Positions 7,686-16,617 of a DNA stretch of 64,000 bases are shown here, one piece after another (within the stretch, counting starts at the first letter, position 1; each line of letters starts with the position of its first letter). The stretch lies in contig NZ_VFOZ01000002.1 in assembly GCF_006716425.1 (NCBI RefSeq), positions 62,001 through 126,000 on the forward strand, written 5' to 3'. Below the pieces are notes generated by a model, which searched no databases, had not been told where the DNA came from, and worked only from the letters and a program-made list of their open reading frames with translations. A program made the translations under genes and the position numbers. The DNA comes from Actinoallomurus bryophytorum (lineage in GTDB: Bacteria > Actinomycetota > Actinomycetes > Streptosporangiales > Streptosporangiaceae).

Positions 7686-9497
7686 TCATTCGCGGTCGGC
7701 TGGGGCGGTGATCTTCCAGTGGCCGGTTGGTCCGATCCACAAGATGACGCCTGGCCACAGGTGTTCCAGGTGCCATCCTGACGTCACTTTGAGTCGGTGG
7801 TGGCGGCGGCAGAGCATCGCGATGTTGCAGGGGCAGGTCGCTCCGCCCCGATGGAACGGGATGGAGTGATCGGCGTCGCAGCGGCGTACCGGGCGGCGGC
7901 AGCCCGGGAAGCAGCATCGGCGATCGCGGTGCTCGATCAGACGCCGCATCGCGGCCGGTAGACGATAACCAGGCACAGCATGCCCGAGATCCCTGGGCTC
8001 GAGAGCACTGGCCCTGAGATCCCTGAGCACACGATCCCCATGCCAGGGGTCCCCATACTCGAGATCGGTGTACGCGGGAACACCGGGCCCGAGATCCCCG
8101 GACCCGAGCGCACCGTGGTGCGGGCCGTGGCGATGCGGGCCATCGCGGTGTGGACTGTCGCGGTGTGGACTGTCGCGGTGCGCGCCATCGCGGTGCGCGC
8201 CATCGCGATGCGGGCTGTCGTGGTGCGGGCCATCGCGATGCGGGCTGTCGTGGTGCGGGCCATCGCGGTGCGCGCCATCGCGGTGCGCGCCATCGCGATG
8301 CGGGCTGTCGCGATGCGGGCCATCGCGATGCGGGCTGTCGTGGTGCGGGCCATCGCGGTGCGCGCCATCGCGGTGCGCGCCATCGCGATGCGGGCTGTCG
8401 CGATGCGGGCCATCGCGATGCGCGCCATCGCGATGCGGGCTGTCGTGGTCGGACCAGCACCAGCGGACCCGTAGAGCGGCCAACGACTCGGTGATACGCG
8501 TGCCGGCCTGTGCGATGAGCGCGCCGACGTGGCGGTGCCGGGTCGGTAGGTCCGAGGCGAGCGCGGACAGTTCGGTGCGTGCGGCCCCGGCAATGGCATC
8601 AGCGATGGCGTCATCGGTCCCGGACCAGCCCAGATCGGGCGGAATATCCGGTCCGGCGACCAGGCGATCGCTCGTGTCGGCGGGCGGCTCGGTGGTCCTC
8701 AACGTGCCACGCAGCAATGCGAGGAACACATCGGCCCGCAACTGATCGATCCGCCGGCCATCACCATCACGCTTGAGGCCGGCCGCGATCGCGGCGACCC
8801 GACCATAGGCGGCCCCGGCCGCATCCGCGGGAAGGTCAACGCCGGACAGATGGGCGGTACCGTCATCGGTCTCCATCAGCGTGACATCACGCCCCCGCTC
8901 CGCCTCCTCACGCCGCCGGGCCAACGCCTGCGGATCCAACCGCTTGACCAACCGCCGGACCTTCGCCCGGATCTCACCCGTCGTCTGCCCCGGCGCCCGG
9001 GGCAGCACCTTCGCCTCGATGGCCGCCGCGACCTCATCACTGACCTGGCCGGTGCCCTGCCACAGCGTGCGGGCCTTGAGATGGTCGACATCTCCGGCGG
9101 CCAGCGCAGCGAACGTAGCGGGCAACCGCCCTACCAACTCCGTAGCGAACCGGATCAGCCCATCAGCCGAGGTCGGCGTGAGCGTCAACGCCGCCGCGAC
9201 CTCATCATTGAGATACTCACGCGGCGAGATCACCTCAACACCCGAAGCATCATCCTCAGCCCGCCGCCGGCGAGCCAACTCCGCCACCGCCGCCAGCTCG
9301 ACCGCTTGCACCCGCGACGCGAGCCGCCGCGCCGCGATCATCACCTCGACCAACTCACGATCAGGCAACTCACGATCGAGCAACTCACGATCGAGCAACT
9401 CATGGTCGAGCAACTCCGGATCGAACCGGTCACGACCGAGCAGATCAGCCGCATCCACCCCAAGTGAGCCGCCAAGCGGTGTCCCCGGTATCCGCAT
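7686..9497 (-). CDS. DUF222/13E12-family HNH endonuclease with Pro-His-Arg-Asp tandem repeats
   Basis: About 603 residues from ATG 9497; a GTG at 9512 or ATG at 9611 are alternative starts, and the family start is poorly defined. A DUF222 (13E12-repeat) domain fills the N-terminal two-thirds. The C-terminus has the HNH nuclease signature CCFPGCRRPVRRCDADHSIP with HRGGAT and LCRRHHRLK, including the zinc-binding cysteines. Between them lie 22 five-residue units (GAHRD/SPHRD/GPHHD type, 110 residues) absent from ordinary family members. A second short array (ELLDR units) lies near the N-terminus. Mycobacterial 13E12 proteins are repetitive, mobile-element-associated and often SOS-controlled. 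The function is unproven. Confidence 0.75.
   Translation of the reverse strand: MRIPGTPLGGSLGVDAADLLGRDRFDPELLDHELLDRELLDRELPDRELVEVMIAARRLASRVQAVELAAVAELARRRRAEDDASGVEVISPREYLNDEVAAALTLTPTSADGLIRFATELVGRLPATFAALAAGDVDHLKARTLWQGTGQVSDEVAAAIEAKVLPRAPGQTTGEIRAKVRRLVKRLDPQALARRREEAERGRDVTLMETDDGTAHLSGVDLPADAAGAAYGRVAAIAAGLKRDGDGRRIDQLRADVFLALLRGTLRTTEPPADTSDRLVAGPDIPPDLGWSGTDDAIADAIAGAARTELSALASDLPTRHRHVGALIAQAGTRITESLAALRVRWCWSDHDSPHRDGAHRDGPHRDSPHRDGAHRDGAHRDGPHHDSPHRDGPHRDSPHRDGAHRDGAHRDGPHHDSPHRDGPHHDSPHRDGAHRDGAHRDSPHRDSPHRDGPHRHGPHHGALGSGDLGPGVPAYTDLEYGDPWHGDRVLRDLRASALEPRDLGHAVPGYRLPAAMRRLIEHRDRRCCFPGCRRPVRRCDADHSIPFHRGGATCPCNIAMLCRRHHRLKVTSGWHLEHLWPGVILWIGPTGHWKITAPADRE
8112..8441 (-). 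repeat. 15-bp minisatellite, 22 in-frame units
   Basis: Twenty-two consecutive 15-bp units, read on the minus strand as GGC/AGC GCG/CCG CAT/CAC CGC/CAC GAT/GAC. They encode GAHRD, SPHRD, GPHRD or GPHHD. Higher-order order is visible (SPHRD-GAHRD-GAHRD-GPHHD recurs), pointing to slippage or unequal exchange. The unit keeps the reading frame, so length change would lengthen or shorten a His/Asp-rich linker without breaking the HNH protein. Confidence 0.95.
9357..9416 (-). repeat. 15-bp tandem repeat, 4 units, in the 13E12 gene N-terminus
   Basis: Four 15-bp units on the minus strand (GAG TTG CTC GAT CGT type) encode ELLDH, ELLDR, ELLDR and ELPDR. Same unit length as the larger array in the same gene but a different sequence. 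Confidence 0.9.
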
Positions 9498-10135
9498 CAA
9501 AGCATCCACCCGTTGCACACCCCCCGACGAATTCAACCCCCGGACTCGAACATGATAGCGACTATTCCATCCACGCCACAGCGACATTCCAGACAATACA
9601 AAAAGGATCACAAAGGAAAATCACCCGACCCGAAAGAGACCAATGTCCAACCATGGGGCGAATTAATACACTCGATGGCATTACTGGCCGCTCAAAGCTC
9701 AAAGCCGGTTATATCTGCCTTACGTTGCCGATCACCCGATCCCACCGGCAATGGTGAAGTGAGAGCGCCTCACCTGGCTGCCCGTGGGGTCGAGCGCGCT
9801 GACCAGCACATCCGGTGCGATCTCGCGCGGCTGCACCTCCGCCATGCAAGGAGGCACAAGCCCAGTTCGGCCGACAGAGATGGCTCGGGGACTCGCAGGC
9901 GATATCCGGCCGCGACCACCCGTACCTCACCGCGTCGTCGCACGACCTCGTCGATGACGTGCGTCAGAACGTTCGGCGACTCCTCCGAGCGCGCGACGAG
10001 GCCGCCGACTCAGCCGATGAACGGTCGCGCCGGAAGATACCGAAACGGCCAGGCCGGCCATGGGCCGGTTGGTGTCCTTGCCGCCCGTACCGCGCGGTGG
10101 CCCGCCTTCCCCAGGCCCGCAGCAGGCATCCGCGG
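9498..10135. other. gene-poor interval upstream of the 13E12 gene
   Basis: About 640 bp without a convincing gene. 9545-9740 is clearly more AT-rich than its surroundings and should hold the promoter of the leftward 13E12 gene: TATCAT on the minus strand at 9552-9557 is a candidate -10. A TCGAAC half-site at 9546-9551 recalls the actinobacterial SOS box TCGAAC-N4-GTTCGA, but the second half is degenerate (TAGCGA). Open frames at 9513-10166 and 9709-9930 have no recognisable domain and atypical composition. Confidence 0.5.
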
Positions 10136-10900
10136 TCAGATCAGGCCGTGGCCGCCGTCGACGTAGAGGACCTGGCCGGTGACGTAGCCGGACTCCTCGG
10201 CGGCGAAGAACGCCACCGCGTTCGCGATGTCGGCGGGCAGGCCGCCCCGGCGTACGGGGACGGTCGCCGCCACGCCCTCGCGCATCTCCTCGATCGTCGT
10301 ACCGACTCGGGCGGCCGTCGCGGCCGTCATCGCGGTCTCGACGAAGCCCGGCGCGATGGCGTTGGCCGTGATGCCGAAGGGGCCCAGCTCCACCGCCAGG
10401 GTCTTGGTGAAGCCCTGCAGTCCCGCCTTCGCGGTCGAGTAGTTGGCCTGGCCGCGGTTGCCCAGCGCGGACGTCGAGGACATCGACACGATCCGGCCGT
10501 ACCCCGCCTCCACCATGTGCCGCTGCGCGAGCTGGCTCGCCAGGAAGGCGCCGCGCAGGTGCACGTCCATGACGGTCGACCAGTCCTCGTCGGTCATCCT
10601 GAACAGCAGGTTGTCGCGGATGACGCCGGCGTTGTTGACCAGGATGTGCAGGCCGCCGTACAGGTCCACCGTTCCGTCGATGGCGGCCGACAGGTCGGCA
10701 CGGCTGGTGACGTCCGCGGCGAAGGCGGCGGCCGTGCCACCCGCGGCGGTGATCTCGGCCGCGACGGCCTTGGCGTTGTCGCCGGCGAGGTCGATCACGG
10801 CGACGTTCGCGCCGTGGGCGGCGAGGTGGCGTGACACCTCGGCGCCGATCCCCTGGCCGCCGCCGGTCACGACGGCGACCCTGTTGGTGAAGTCGGGCAT
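10136..10900 (-). CDS. SDR-family 3-oxoacyl/3-hydroxyacyl reductase (FabG-like)
   Basis: 254 residues from ATG 10900, preceded by an AGGAAG site 6 bases upstream. TGGGQGIG cofactor loop near residue 12, NNAG, Ser-Tyr-Lys catalytic set (SSTSALG then NYSTAKAG), and C-terminal YVTGQVLYVDGGHG. In this operon (thiolase-ligase-SDR, all leftward) it would interconvert 3-hydroxyacyl- and 3-oxoacyl-CoA in beta-oxidation with NAD(P). FabG-type ACP specificity cannot be excluded. Confidence 0.72.
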   Translation of the reverse strand: MPDFTNRVAVVTGGGQGIGAEVSRHLAAHGANVAVIDLAGDNAKAVAAEITAAGGTAAAFAADVTSRADLSAAIDGTVDLYGGLHILVNNAGVIRDNLLFRMTDEDWSTVMDVHLRGAFLASQLAQRHMVEAGYGRIVSMSSTSALGNRGQANYSTAKAGLQGFTKTLAVELGPFGITANAIAPGFVETAMTAATAARVGTTIEEMREGVAATVPVRRGGLPADIANAVAFFAAEESGYVTGQVLYVDGGHGLI

Positions 10901-10913
10901 GGAGCTTCCTTCC

Positions 10914-12458
10914 TCATGGGCCCGCGACGGCGTAGCGGTCGCGGAGCAGGCGCTTGTAGAGCTTGCCGGTGGGCAGCCGGGGCAGGCTGTCCACGAAGTC
11001 CACCGATCGCGGGCACTTGTAGTGCGCCAGCCGGTCCCGGCAGTACGCGATGAGCGAGGCCGCGAGGTCCGGCCCGGCAAGGCGGGAGTCGACGAGCTGG
11101 ACCACGGCCTTGACCTCCTCGCCCAGGTCGGCGTTCGGCACGCCGATCACGGCGACGTCCGCGACGGCCGGGTGGGTCGCGAGGAGGCTCTCGGTCTCCT
11201 GGGGATAGATGTTGACCCCGCCGGAGATGATCATGTGGCTCTTGCGGTCGGTCAGGTACAGGTAGCCGTCGGCGTCGAGGTGCCCGACGTCTCCGACGGT
11301 CGAGGCGACGCCACGCTCGTCCTCGATCCGGCTCTCGGCGGTCTTGGCCGGGTCACCGAAGTAGACGAAGCCGGTCGCGCCGCGGAACCAGACGGTGCCG
11401 TCGGTCCCGTGCGCGACCGGCCGCCGCGCGTCGTCCAGGATCTCGACCTCGCCGATAATCGACCTGCCGACCGTCCCGGGGCGGGCGAGCCACTGCTCCG
11501 AGTCGCACCAGGTGAAGCCGTTTCCCTCGGTGGCGCCGTAGTACTCGAGCACGATCGGGCCGAGCCACTCGATCATCGCCCGCTTGACCGGCACCGGGCA
11601 CGGAGCGGCGCCGTGCACGATGTGCTCCAGCGACGACAGGTCGTACCGGTCGCGTACCTCCTGGGGCAGCCGCAGCAGCCGGATGAACATCGTCGGCACC
11701 ATCTGGCAGTGCGTGACCCGGTACTCCTCGACCAGCGCGCACCACCGCTCCGCGTCGAAGCGTTCCATGACGACGACCGTGCCGCCGAGCCGCAGCGCGC
11801 CCGCGACGCTCCCCTGTGGCGCCGAGTGGTACAGCGGCGCGGGGTTGAGGTACGTCATGCCCTCGCGGAAGCCCAGCAGGTCACGGACCCAGTCGAGGAC
11901 CTCGTCCGCGTCCCCGGGCCCCAGGTCCTGGAGCGGCCTGCAGATCCCCTTCGGCCGCCCGGTGGTGCCCGAGGAGTAGAGCATGACGTTGCCGCGCTGC
12001 TCGTCGGCGACCGGCGTGCCCGGATAACGGCCGGCGGTGGCCGCGAACGGCTCCCAGAGTGGATCCGGTTCGGAGAGCCCGACCATGAGGAACCGCTCCA
12101 CCGCCGGGCAGATCGAGGCGGCCTCGGTCGCGACGTCGCGCAGCGCCACCGTGCTGACGAACACCCGCGCCCGGCAGTCGCCGACGATGTAGGCGGCCTC
12201 GTCGGCGGACAGGTAGGTGTTGACCAGCGTGTAGTACAGCCCGGTCCGCTCGGCCGCCGACTCGACCACGAGCAGCTCCAGCCGGTTCTCCGCCATGACC
12301 GCGACGTGGTCGCCGCGCCGCAGGCCCTGTGAGCGCAGCAGGTGGCTCACCTGGTTGGCGGCGTGCTCGAACTCCGCGAACGTCAGCGAGTCGCCCGAGT
12401 CCGCCATGACGAGCGCGGGCCGGTCCGGGTGAGCGACGGCGTGGTGGCCTGGGTACAT
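10914..12458 (-). CDS. acyl-CoA synthetase (FadD family)
   Basis: 514-residue ANL ligase: YSSGTTGRPKG phosphate loop near 165, EYYGATEGNG near 305, DVGHLDADGYLYLTDR, and C-terminal LPRLPTGKLYKRLLRD with the catalytic lysine. Such enzymes form acyl-CoA from a carboxylic acid, ATP and CoA in the cytosol. It lies between a thiolase and an SDR in one leftward operon, with 13-18 bp gaps. The general sequence resembles FadD4-type ligases, but the substrate is unknown. Confidence 0.75.
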   Translation of the reverse strand: MYPGHHAVAHPDRPALVMADSGDSLTFAEFEHAANQVSHLLRSQGLRRGDHVAVMAENRLELLVVESAAERTGLYYTLVNTYLSADEAAYIVGDCRARVFVSTVALRDVATEAASICPAVERFLMVGLSEPDPLWEPFAATAGRYPGTPVADEQRGNVMLYSSGTTGRPKGICRPLQDLGPGDADEVLDWVRDLLGFREGMTYLNPAPLYHSAPQGSVAGALRLGGTVVVMERFDAERWCALVEEYRVTHCQMVPTMFIRLLRLPQEVRDRYDLSSLEHIVHGAAPCPVPVKRAMIEWLGPIVLEYYGATEGNGFTWCDSEQWLARPGTVGRSIIGEVEILDDARRPVAHGTDGTVWFRGATGFVYFGDPAKTAESRIEDERGVASTVGDVGHLDADGYLYLTDRKSHMIISGGVNIYPQETESLLATHPAVADVAVIGVPNADLGEEVKAVVQLVDSRLAGPDLAASLIAYCRDRLAHYKCPRSVDFVDSLPRLPTGKLYKRLLRDRYAVAGP

Positions 12459-12476
12459 CGGGTGACTCCTCCGGAA

Positions 12477-13658
12477 CTATGCGACGTCGAACAGCCCGGC
12501 GGCACCCATCCCGCCGCCGATGCACATCGTGATCACCACGTGCCGCGCGCCGCGGCGCCGGCCTTCCAGCAGCGCGTGGCCGACGAGGCGTGCGCCCGTC
12601 ATGCCGTACGGGTGCCCGACCGAGATGCCGCCGCCGTCCACGTTGAACCGGTCCGGGTCGATGCCGAGCTCGTCGCGGCAGTACACCGCCTGCGAGGCGA
12701 ACGCCTCGTTGAGCTCCCACAGATCGATGTCGTCGATCGTCAGCCCGTGGGCCTTCAGCAGCTTCGGGACGGCGAGGACGGGCCCGATGCCCATCTCGTC
12801 GGGGGCGCATCCGGCCACCGCGATCCCGCGGTAGACGCCCAGCGGCTCCAGCCCGCGGCGTTCGGCCTCCCGGCGTTCCATGAGGACGGACGCGGAGGCG
12901 CCGTCCGACAGCTGTGAGGAGTTGCCCGCGGTGACACTCGCCCGCCCGCCGGGAAGTACGGGCCGCAGCCCGGCGAGCGCCTCCAGCGTCGTCGCCGGAC
13001 GGTTTCCCTCGTCGCGGGTCAGCGTGACGTCCTCGTAGTGGGTCTCACCCGCCGAGACGACCTTCTTACGGCTCGGCAGCGGGACGATCTCGGCGTCGAA
13101 CCGGCCCGCCTCCTGGGCCGCCGCCGTACGCCGCTGGGAGCCGAGGGCGAACTCGTCCTGCCGCTCACGGCTCACGCCGTAGCGTTCGGCGACGACCTCC
13201 GCCGTCCGCAGCATCGGCAGGTAGAGGTCCGGCACGTGCTCGACCAGCCACGGGTCGGTCGCGCGGTACGTGTTGAGGTGCTCGTTCTCCACGACCGAGA
13301 TCGACTCGACGCCGCCGCCGACCGTGATCCGCATGTCGTCGGCCAGGATCTGCTTGGCGGCGACGGCGATGGCCATCAGGCCGGACGAGCACTGCCGGTC
13401 GATCGTCATCCCGGCGACCGAGTCGGGCAGCCCGGCGCGCAGCAGGCCCTGACGTGCCACGTTCGCGCCGGAGGATCCCTGCTGGACCGCGCAGCCGAGG
13501 ACCACGTCGTCGACCTCGGCGCCGTCGACGCCGGCCCGCCGTACGGCCGAGGCGATGGCGTGCCCGGCGAGCTCCTGTGCCTGGGTGTCGTTGAACGCGC
13601 CCCGGCGCGCCCGCCCGATCGGCGTACGCGCGGTCGAGACGATGACGGCTTCTCGCAT
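12477..13658 (-). CDS. thiolase (acetyl-CoA C-acyltransferase)
   Basis: 393 residues, the usual thiolase length. Acyl-accepting Cys90 (DRQCSSG), NEAFA loop, His349 within GHPYG (most thiolases have GHPxG with a small residue) and Cys379 (TMCIGGG) make a complete active site. It should cleave a 3-oxoacyl-CoA to acetyl- or propionyl-CoA plus the shortened acyl-CoA. It is promoter-proximal in the leftward operon. The sequence is not close to steroid thiolases FadA5 or FadA6, so a general or side-chain beta-oxidation role is preferred. Confidence 0.8.
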   Translation of the reverse strand: MREAVIVSTARTPIGRARRGAFNDTQAQELAGHAIASAVRRAGVDGAEVDDVVLGCAVQQGSSGANVARQGLLRAGLPDSVAGMTIDRQCSSGLMAIAVAAKQILADDMRITVGGGVESISVVENEHLNTYRATDPWLVEHVPDLYLPMLRTAEVVAERYGVSRERQDEFALGSQRRTAAAQEAGRFDAEIVPLPSRKKVVSAGETHYEDVTLTRDEGNRPATTLEALAGLRPVLPGGRASVTAGNSSQLSDGASASVLMERREAERRGLEPLGVYRGIAVAGCAPDEMGIGPVLAVPKLLKAHGLTIDDIDLWELNEAFASQAVYCRDELGIDPDRFNVDGGGISVGHPYGMTGARLVGHALLEGRRRGARHVVITMCIGGGMGAAGLFDVA

Positions 13659-13710
13659 GGTGGGCTCCCCACGACGTCGGGCTGTGCCGCAGACAGTAGG
13701 CTATATATGA

Positions 13711-13728
13711 ACATGAACTCAAGTTCTG
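13711..13728. promoter_or_regulatory. operator-like inverted repeat in the thiolase/MaoC divergent promoter
   Basis: GAACTCAAGTTC (13715-13726) has 5-bp inverted arms around a CA centre. The wider element, ATGAACATGAACTCAAGTTC, lines up without gaps with TTGACGTTGACCTCAATTTC upstream of the enoyl-CoA hydratase at 26371. It lies 17 bp before the MaoC start and 57 bp before the thiolase start, so it probably controls both operons. It is the most divergent of the four copies in this window. Confidence 0.55.
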
Positions 13729-13742
13729 ATCGAAGGAGTGTC

Positions 13743-14237
13743 ATGAGTGCTCCCGTGCGACCGCGCACACTCGCCGACCTGCGGGACCTGACGGGGGCTC
13801 CGCTCGGGCCGACCGCGTGGCACGAGGTCACACAGGAGGCGATCGACCGGTTCGCCGAGGTCACCGGCGACTCCCAGTGGATCCACGTCGACCCGGTGCG
13901 CGCCGCGTCCGGGCCGTTCGGCGGGACCGTCGCCCACGGCCTGTACAGCCTGTCGCTCGTCCCGATGTTCTCGACGCTGCTCATGCGCTTCGACGGGTTC
14001 GCCCACAGCCTCAACTACGGCTACGACCGGATCCGCTTCCCCGCCGCGGTGCCGGTCGGCTCCCGGCTGCGGATGCACCTCACGGTCGCCGCCGCCGAAC
14101 CGGTGGCCGGTGGCGGAATCCAGCTCCGTACGAGCCAGACTGTGGAGTGCGACGCGGCGGACAAACCCGTACTCGTCGCCGAAGGTCTCGCCCGGGTCTT
14201 CGAGGCGAGCGCGAACGCGACAGCGAGGAACGGATGA
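13743..14237 (+). CDS. MaoC-like (R)-enoyl-CoA hydratase, HtdZ-like
   Basis: 164-residue single hot-dog protein from ATG 13743, after an AAGGAG ribosome site. Catalytic Asp43 and His48 lie in TGDSQWIHVDPVRAA, followed by GPFGGTVAHGLYSLSL (His65). The sequence follows mycobacterial HtdZ (Rv0130), a hydratase of trans-2-enoyl-CoA giving (R)-3-hydroxyacyl-CoA. It heads a rightward operon and overlaps the next gene by ATGA, so it probably supplies a hydration step to the downstream dehydrogenase pair. Confidence 0.78.
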   Translation: MSAPVRPRTLADLRDLTGAPLGPTAWHEVTQEAIDRFAEVTGDSQWIHVDPVRAASGPFGGTVAHGLYSLSLVPMFSTLLMRFDGFAHSLNYGYDRIRFPAAVPVGSRLRMHLTVAAAEPVAGGGIQLRTSQTVECDAADKPVLVAEGLARVFEASANATARNG

Positions 14238-15427
14238 CTGACGACGAGACGACCACGGCGGACCTGGACTCCCGCGTCGACCGCCTGCTCGACGGCGTCG
14301 ACGTGGACACCGCCGGCCGCGAGGACTTCCTCGGCGCCCGGTGGGACGCGGGCCTGGCCTGGGTGCACTTCCCGCCCGGCGCCGGCGGCCTGGGCCTGCC
14401 GGCCGGGTTCCAGGAGCACGTGGAGACGCGCCTGCGTGAGGCGGGCGCCCCGCAGCAGCTGCCCGGCCGCAACGGCATCGGACGCGGGATGGCCGCCCCC
14501 ACCATCGCGGCCTACGGCACCGGCGAGCAGAAGACACGGATGCTGCGCCCGCTGTGGACCGGCGAGCACGAGTACTGCCAGCTGTTCAGCGAGCCCGGCG
14601 CGGGTTCGGACCTGGCCGCCGTGGCCACCCGCGCGGTCCGCGACGGTGACGACTGGGTCGTGAACGGCCAGAAGGTCTGGACGTCGAGCGCGCACACCGC
14701 CCAGCGCGCGATCCTCGTGGCCCGTACCGACATCGACGTCCCGAAGCACCGCGGCCTGACGTACTTCGTCATGGACATGACCGGTCCCGGCGTCGAGGTA
14801 CGCCCGCTGCGCCAGATCACGGGTGAGGCGGAGTTCAACGAGGTCTTCCTGACCGACGTCCGCATCCCCGACGCCGACCGCCTCGGCGCGGTCGGCGAGG
14901 GCTGGCGGGTCGCGACGACCACCCTGAACAACGAGCGCGTCGCCATCGGCTCGGGCGGGGTCCCCCGCGAGGGGGGCATGATCGGCAAGACCGCCCAGGC
15001 CTGGCGCGAGCGGCCGGAGCTGCGCGACCCCGCGACGCACGACGAGCTGATGCGCCTCTGGGTCGAGGCCGAGGTCGCGCGGCTGTCGGCGGTCCGCATG
15101 CGGCAGCGCCGCGCCGCCGGCCAGCCCGGTCCCGAGGGCTCGGCGATGAAGCTCACCTTCGCCCGCCTCGCGCAGGCGATCTCCGGTTTCGAGCTGGAGC
15201 TCCTCGGCGGTGAGGGCCTGCGCTACGACGACTGGACGCTGCGCCGGCCGGAGAGCGTCGACTTCACCGGGCGCGGCGCCGGCTACCGCTACCTGCGGGC
15301 GAAGGGCAACTCCATCGAGGGCGGGACCTCGGAGATCCTCCGCAACATCATCGCCGAACGGGTCCTGGGCCTGCCGCCGGAGCACCGGACCGACAAGACC
15401 CTCCCGTGGAAGGACGTCCCCCGATGA
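14234..15427 (+). CDS. acyl-CoA dehydrogenase, alpha-type subunit
   Basis: 397 residues from ATG 14234 in an ATGA overlap. FAD/substrate motif FSEPGAGSDLA near 120, VNGQKVWTSSAH, EGGTSEILRNIIAERVLGLP at the C-terminus. It has the full three-domain acyl-CoA dehydrogenase length. It is followed with a 4-bp overlap by a shorter dehydrogenase, the arrangement of heteromeric actinobacterial FadE pairs. Substrate undetermined; a branched or steroid-side-chain acyl-CoA is plausible. Confidence 0.78.
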   Translation: MTDDETTTADLDSRVDRLLDGVDVDTAGREDFLGARWDAGLAWVHFPPGAGGLGLPAGFQEHVETRLREAGAPQQLPGRNGIGRGMAAPTIAAYGTGEQKTRMLRPLWTGEHEYCQLFSEPGAGSDLAAVATRAVRDGDDWVVNGQKVWTSSAHTAQRAILVARTDIDVPKHRGLTYFVMDMTGPGVEVRPLRQITGEAEFNEVFLTDVRIPDADRLGAVGEGWRVATTTLNNERVAIGSGGVPREGGMIGKTAQAWRERPELRDPATHDELMRLWVEAEVARLSAVRMRQRRAAGQPGPEGSAMKLTFARLAQAISGFELELLGGEGLRYDDWTLRRPESVDFTGRGAGYRYLRAKGNSIEGGTSEILRNIIAERVLGLPPEHRTDKTLPWKDVPR

Positions 15428-16524
15428 CCGAAGCCGACCTGCTGTACGGGGACGTCGAAGAGGAGCTTCGCGCGAGCGTACGCCGCCTGTTCGCCGAGCG
15501 GGCCGCCGTGCCCGTGGTGGCCGCGGCCTACGACGGGCACGGCGACTTCTCCGCCCTGTGGCGCGGGCTCGCCCGCGACCTGGGTGTCGCCGGACTGCTG
15601 ATCCCCGAGGAGTACGGAGGCGCGGGGGCCACCACCCGCGAGGCCGCCGTCGTGGCCGAGGAGATCGGGCGTGCGGTGGCACCCGTCCCCTTCCTCACCA
15701 GCTCCGTGATCGCGACCGTCGCACTGCTCCAGGCCGGAGACCGGGAGACGCTCACGGCGCTCGCCGCAGGCGAGGCGACCGCCGCGCTCGCGCTGGGCCT
15801 GGACGCCGCGGCCCCGCCCGGGGTGCCGGCGGTGCGCGCCACCCCGGACGGGCTGTCCGGCCAGGTCGCGACCGTCGCCGACGCGGCGACCGCGAGTGTC
15901 CTGGTCGTCCCCGTGCAGGGCACCGGCGGGATCGAGCTGCACACGGTCGCGGTGCCCGGGCCGGGCACGACCGTGACACCGGTCCCCTCGCTCGACATGA
16001 CCAGGCCCCTGGCCGACGTCACGTTCGACGGGGCTCCGTCGCGCCGGATCGACCAGGGCGACGCCCGCCGCGCGGTCGATGAGGCGCTCCTCGCGGGAGC
16101 CGTGGTCCTGGCGTCCGAGGAGTTCGGTGTCGCGAGCCAGTGCTTCGAGACCACGCTGGAGTACGTCAAGCAGCGCTACCAGTTCGGCCGCGCCATCGGC
16201 TCGTTCCAGGCGATCAAGCACCGGCTCGCCGACCTGTGGGTGGAGGTGGGCCAGGCCGGCGCCGCGGCGCGCTACGCCGCCGACACCCACGCCCGCCGGG
16301 ACGAGGACCGCGCCGTCGCCGCCGCCGTCGCGCAGTCCTACTGCGCCACCGTGGCCGTGCACACCGCCGAGGAGTGCGTCCAGCTGCACGGTGGCATCGG
16401 GATGACGTGGGAGCACCCGGCACACCTGTACCTCAAGCGCGCCAAGGCCGACTCACTCACGCTCGGCACACCGCACGAGGTGCGCGGCGCACTGGCCACC
16501 CTGGTCGGCCTGCCACGCGAATGA
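15424..16524 (+). CDS. acyl-CoA dehydrogenase, partner subunit
   Basis: 366 residues from ATG 15424, overlapping the preceding stop. LLIPEEYGGAG near residue 60, RYQFGRAIGSFQAIKHRLAD and CVQLHGGIGMTWEHPAHLYLKRA in the C-terminal helical domain. The middle beta-domain is poor in the usual flavin motif, as in the second subunits of paired FadE enzymes. Probably forms a complex with the gene before it. A hairpin terminator follows 4 bp after the stop. Confidence 0.74.
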   Translation: MTEADLLYGDVEEELRASVRRLFAERAAVPVVAAAYDGHGDFSALWRGLARDLGVAGLLIPEEYGGAGATTREAAVVAEEIGRAVAPVPFLTSSVIATVALLQAGDRETLTALAAGEATAALALGLDAAAPPGVPAVRATPDGLSGQVATVADAATASVLVVPVQGTGGIELHTVAVPGPGTTVTPVPSLDMTRPLADVTFDGAPSRRIDQGDARRAVDEALLAGAVVLASEEFGVASQCFETTLEYVKQRYQFGRAIGSFQAIKHRLADLWVEVGQAGAAARYAADTHARRDEDRAVAAAVAQSYCATVAVHTAEECVQLHGGIGMTWEHPAHLYLKRAKADSLTLGTPHEVRGALATLVGLPRE

Positions 16525-16528
16525 CGTC

Positions 16529-16568
16529 GAGGGCCGGTCATCCGTGGCACGACGGGTGACCGGCCCTC
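16529..16568 (+). terminator. hairpin terminator after the FadE pair
   Basis: Perfect 12-bp arms (GAGGGCCGGTCA at 16529-16540 and its complement at 16557-16568), beginning 4 bp past the stop. It ends the 13743-16524 operon and, being symmetric, may also stop leftward transcription of the VOC gene. Confidence 0.8.
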
Positions 16569-16617
16569 AGTGGCGCCGGGTGACCGGTACGGGCCCGTGC
16601 GCCTGAAGATCAGACGC

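Noticed and set aside
8112-8441. Repeats considered as a CRISPR array
   Set aside because: Units are 15 bp, contiguous, without spacers, and lie in frame inside a coding gene.
9513-10166. 217-codon plus-strand frame as a gene
   Set aside because: Atypical amino-acid composition, no ribosome site, spans AT-rich promoter-like DNA, no domain.
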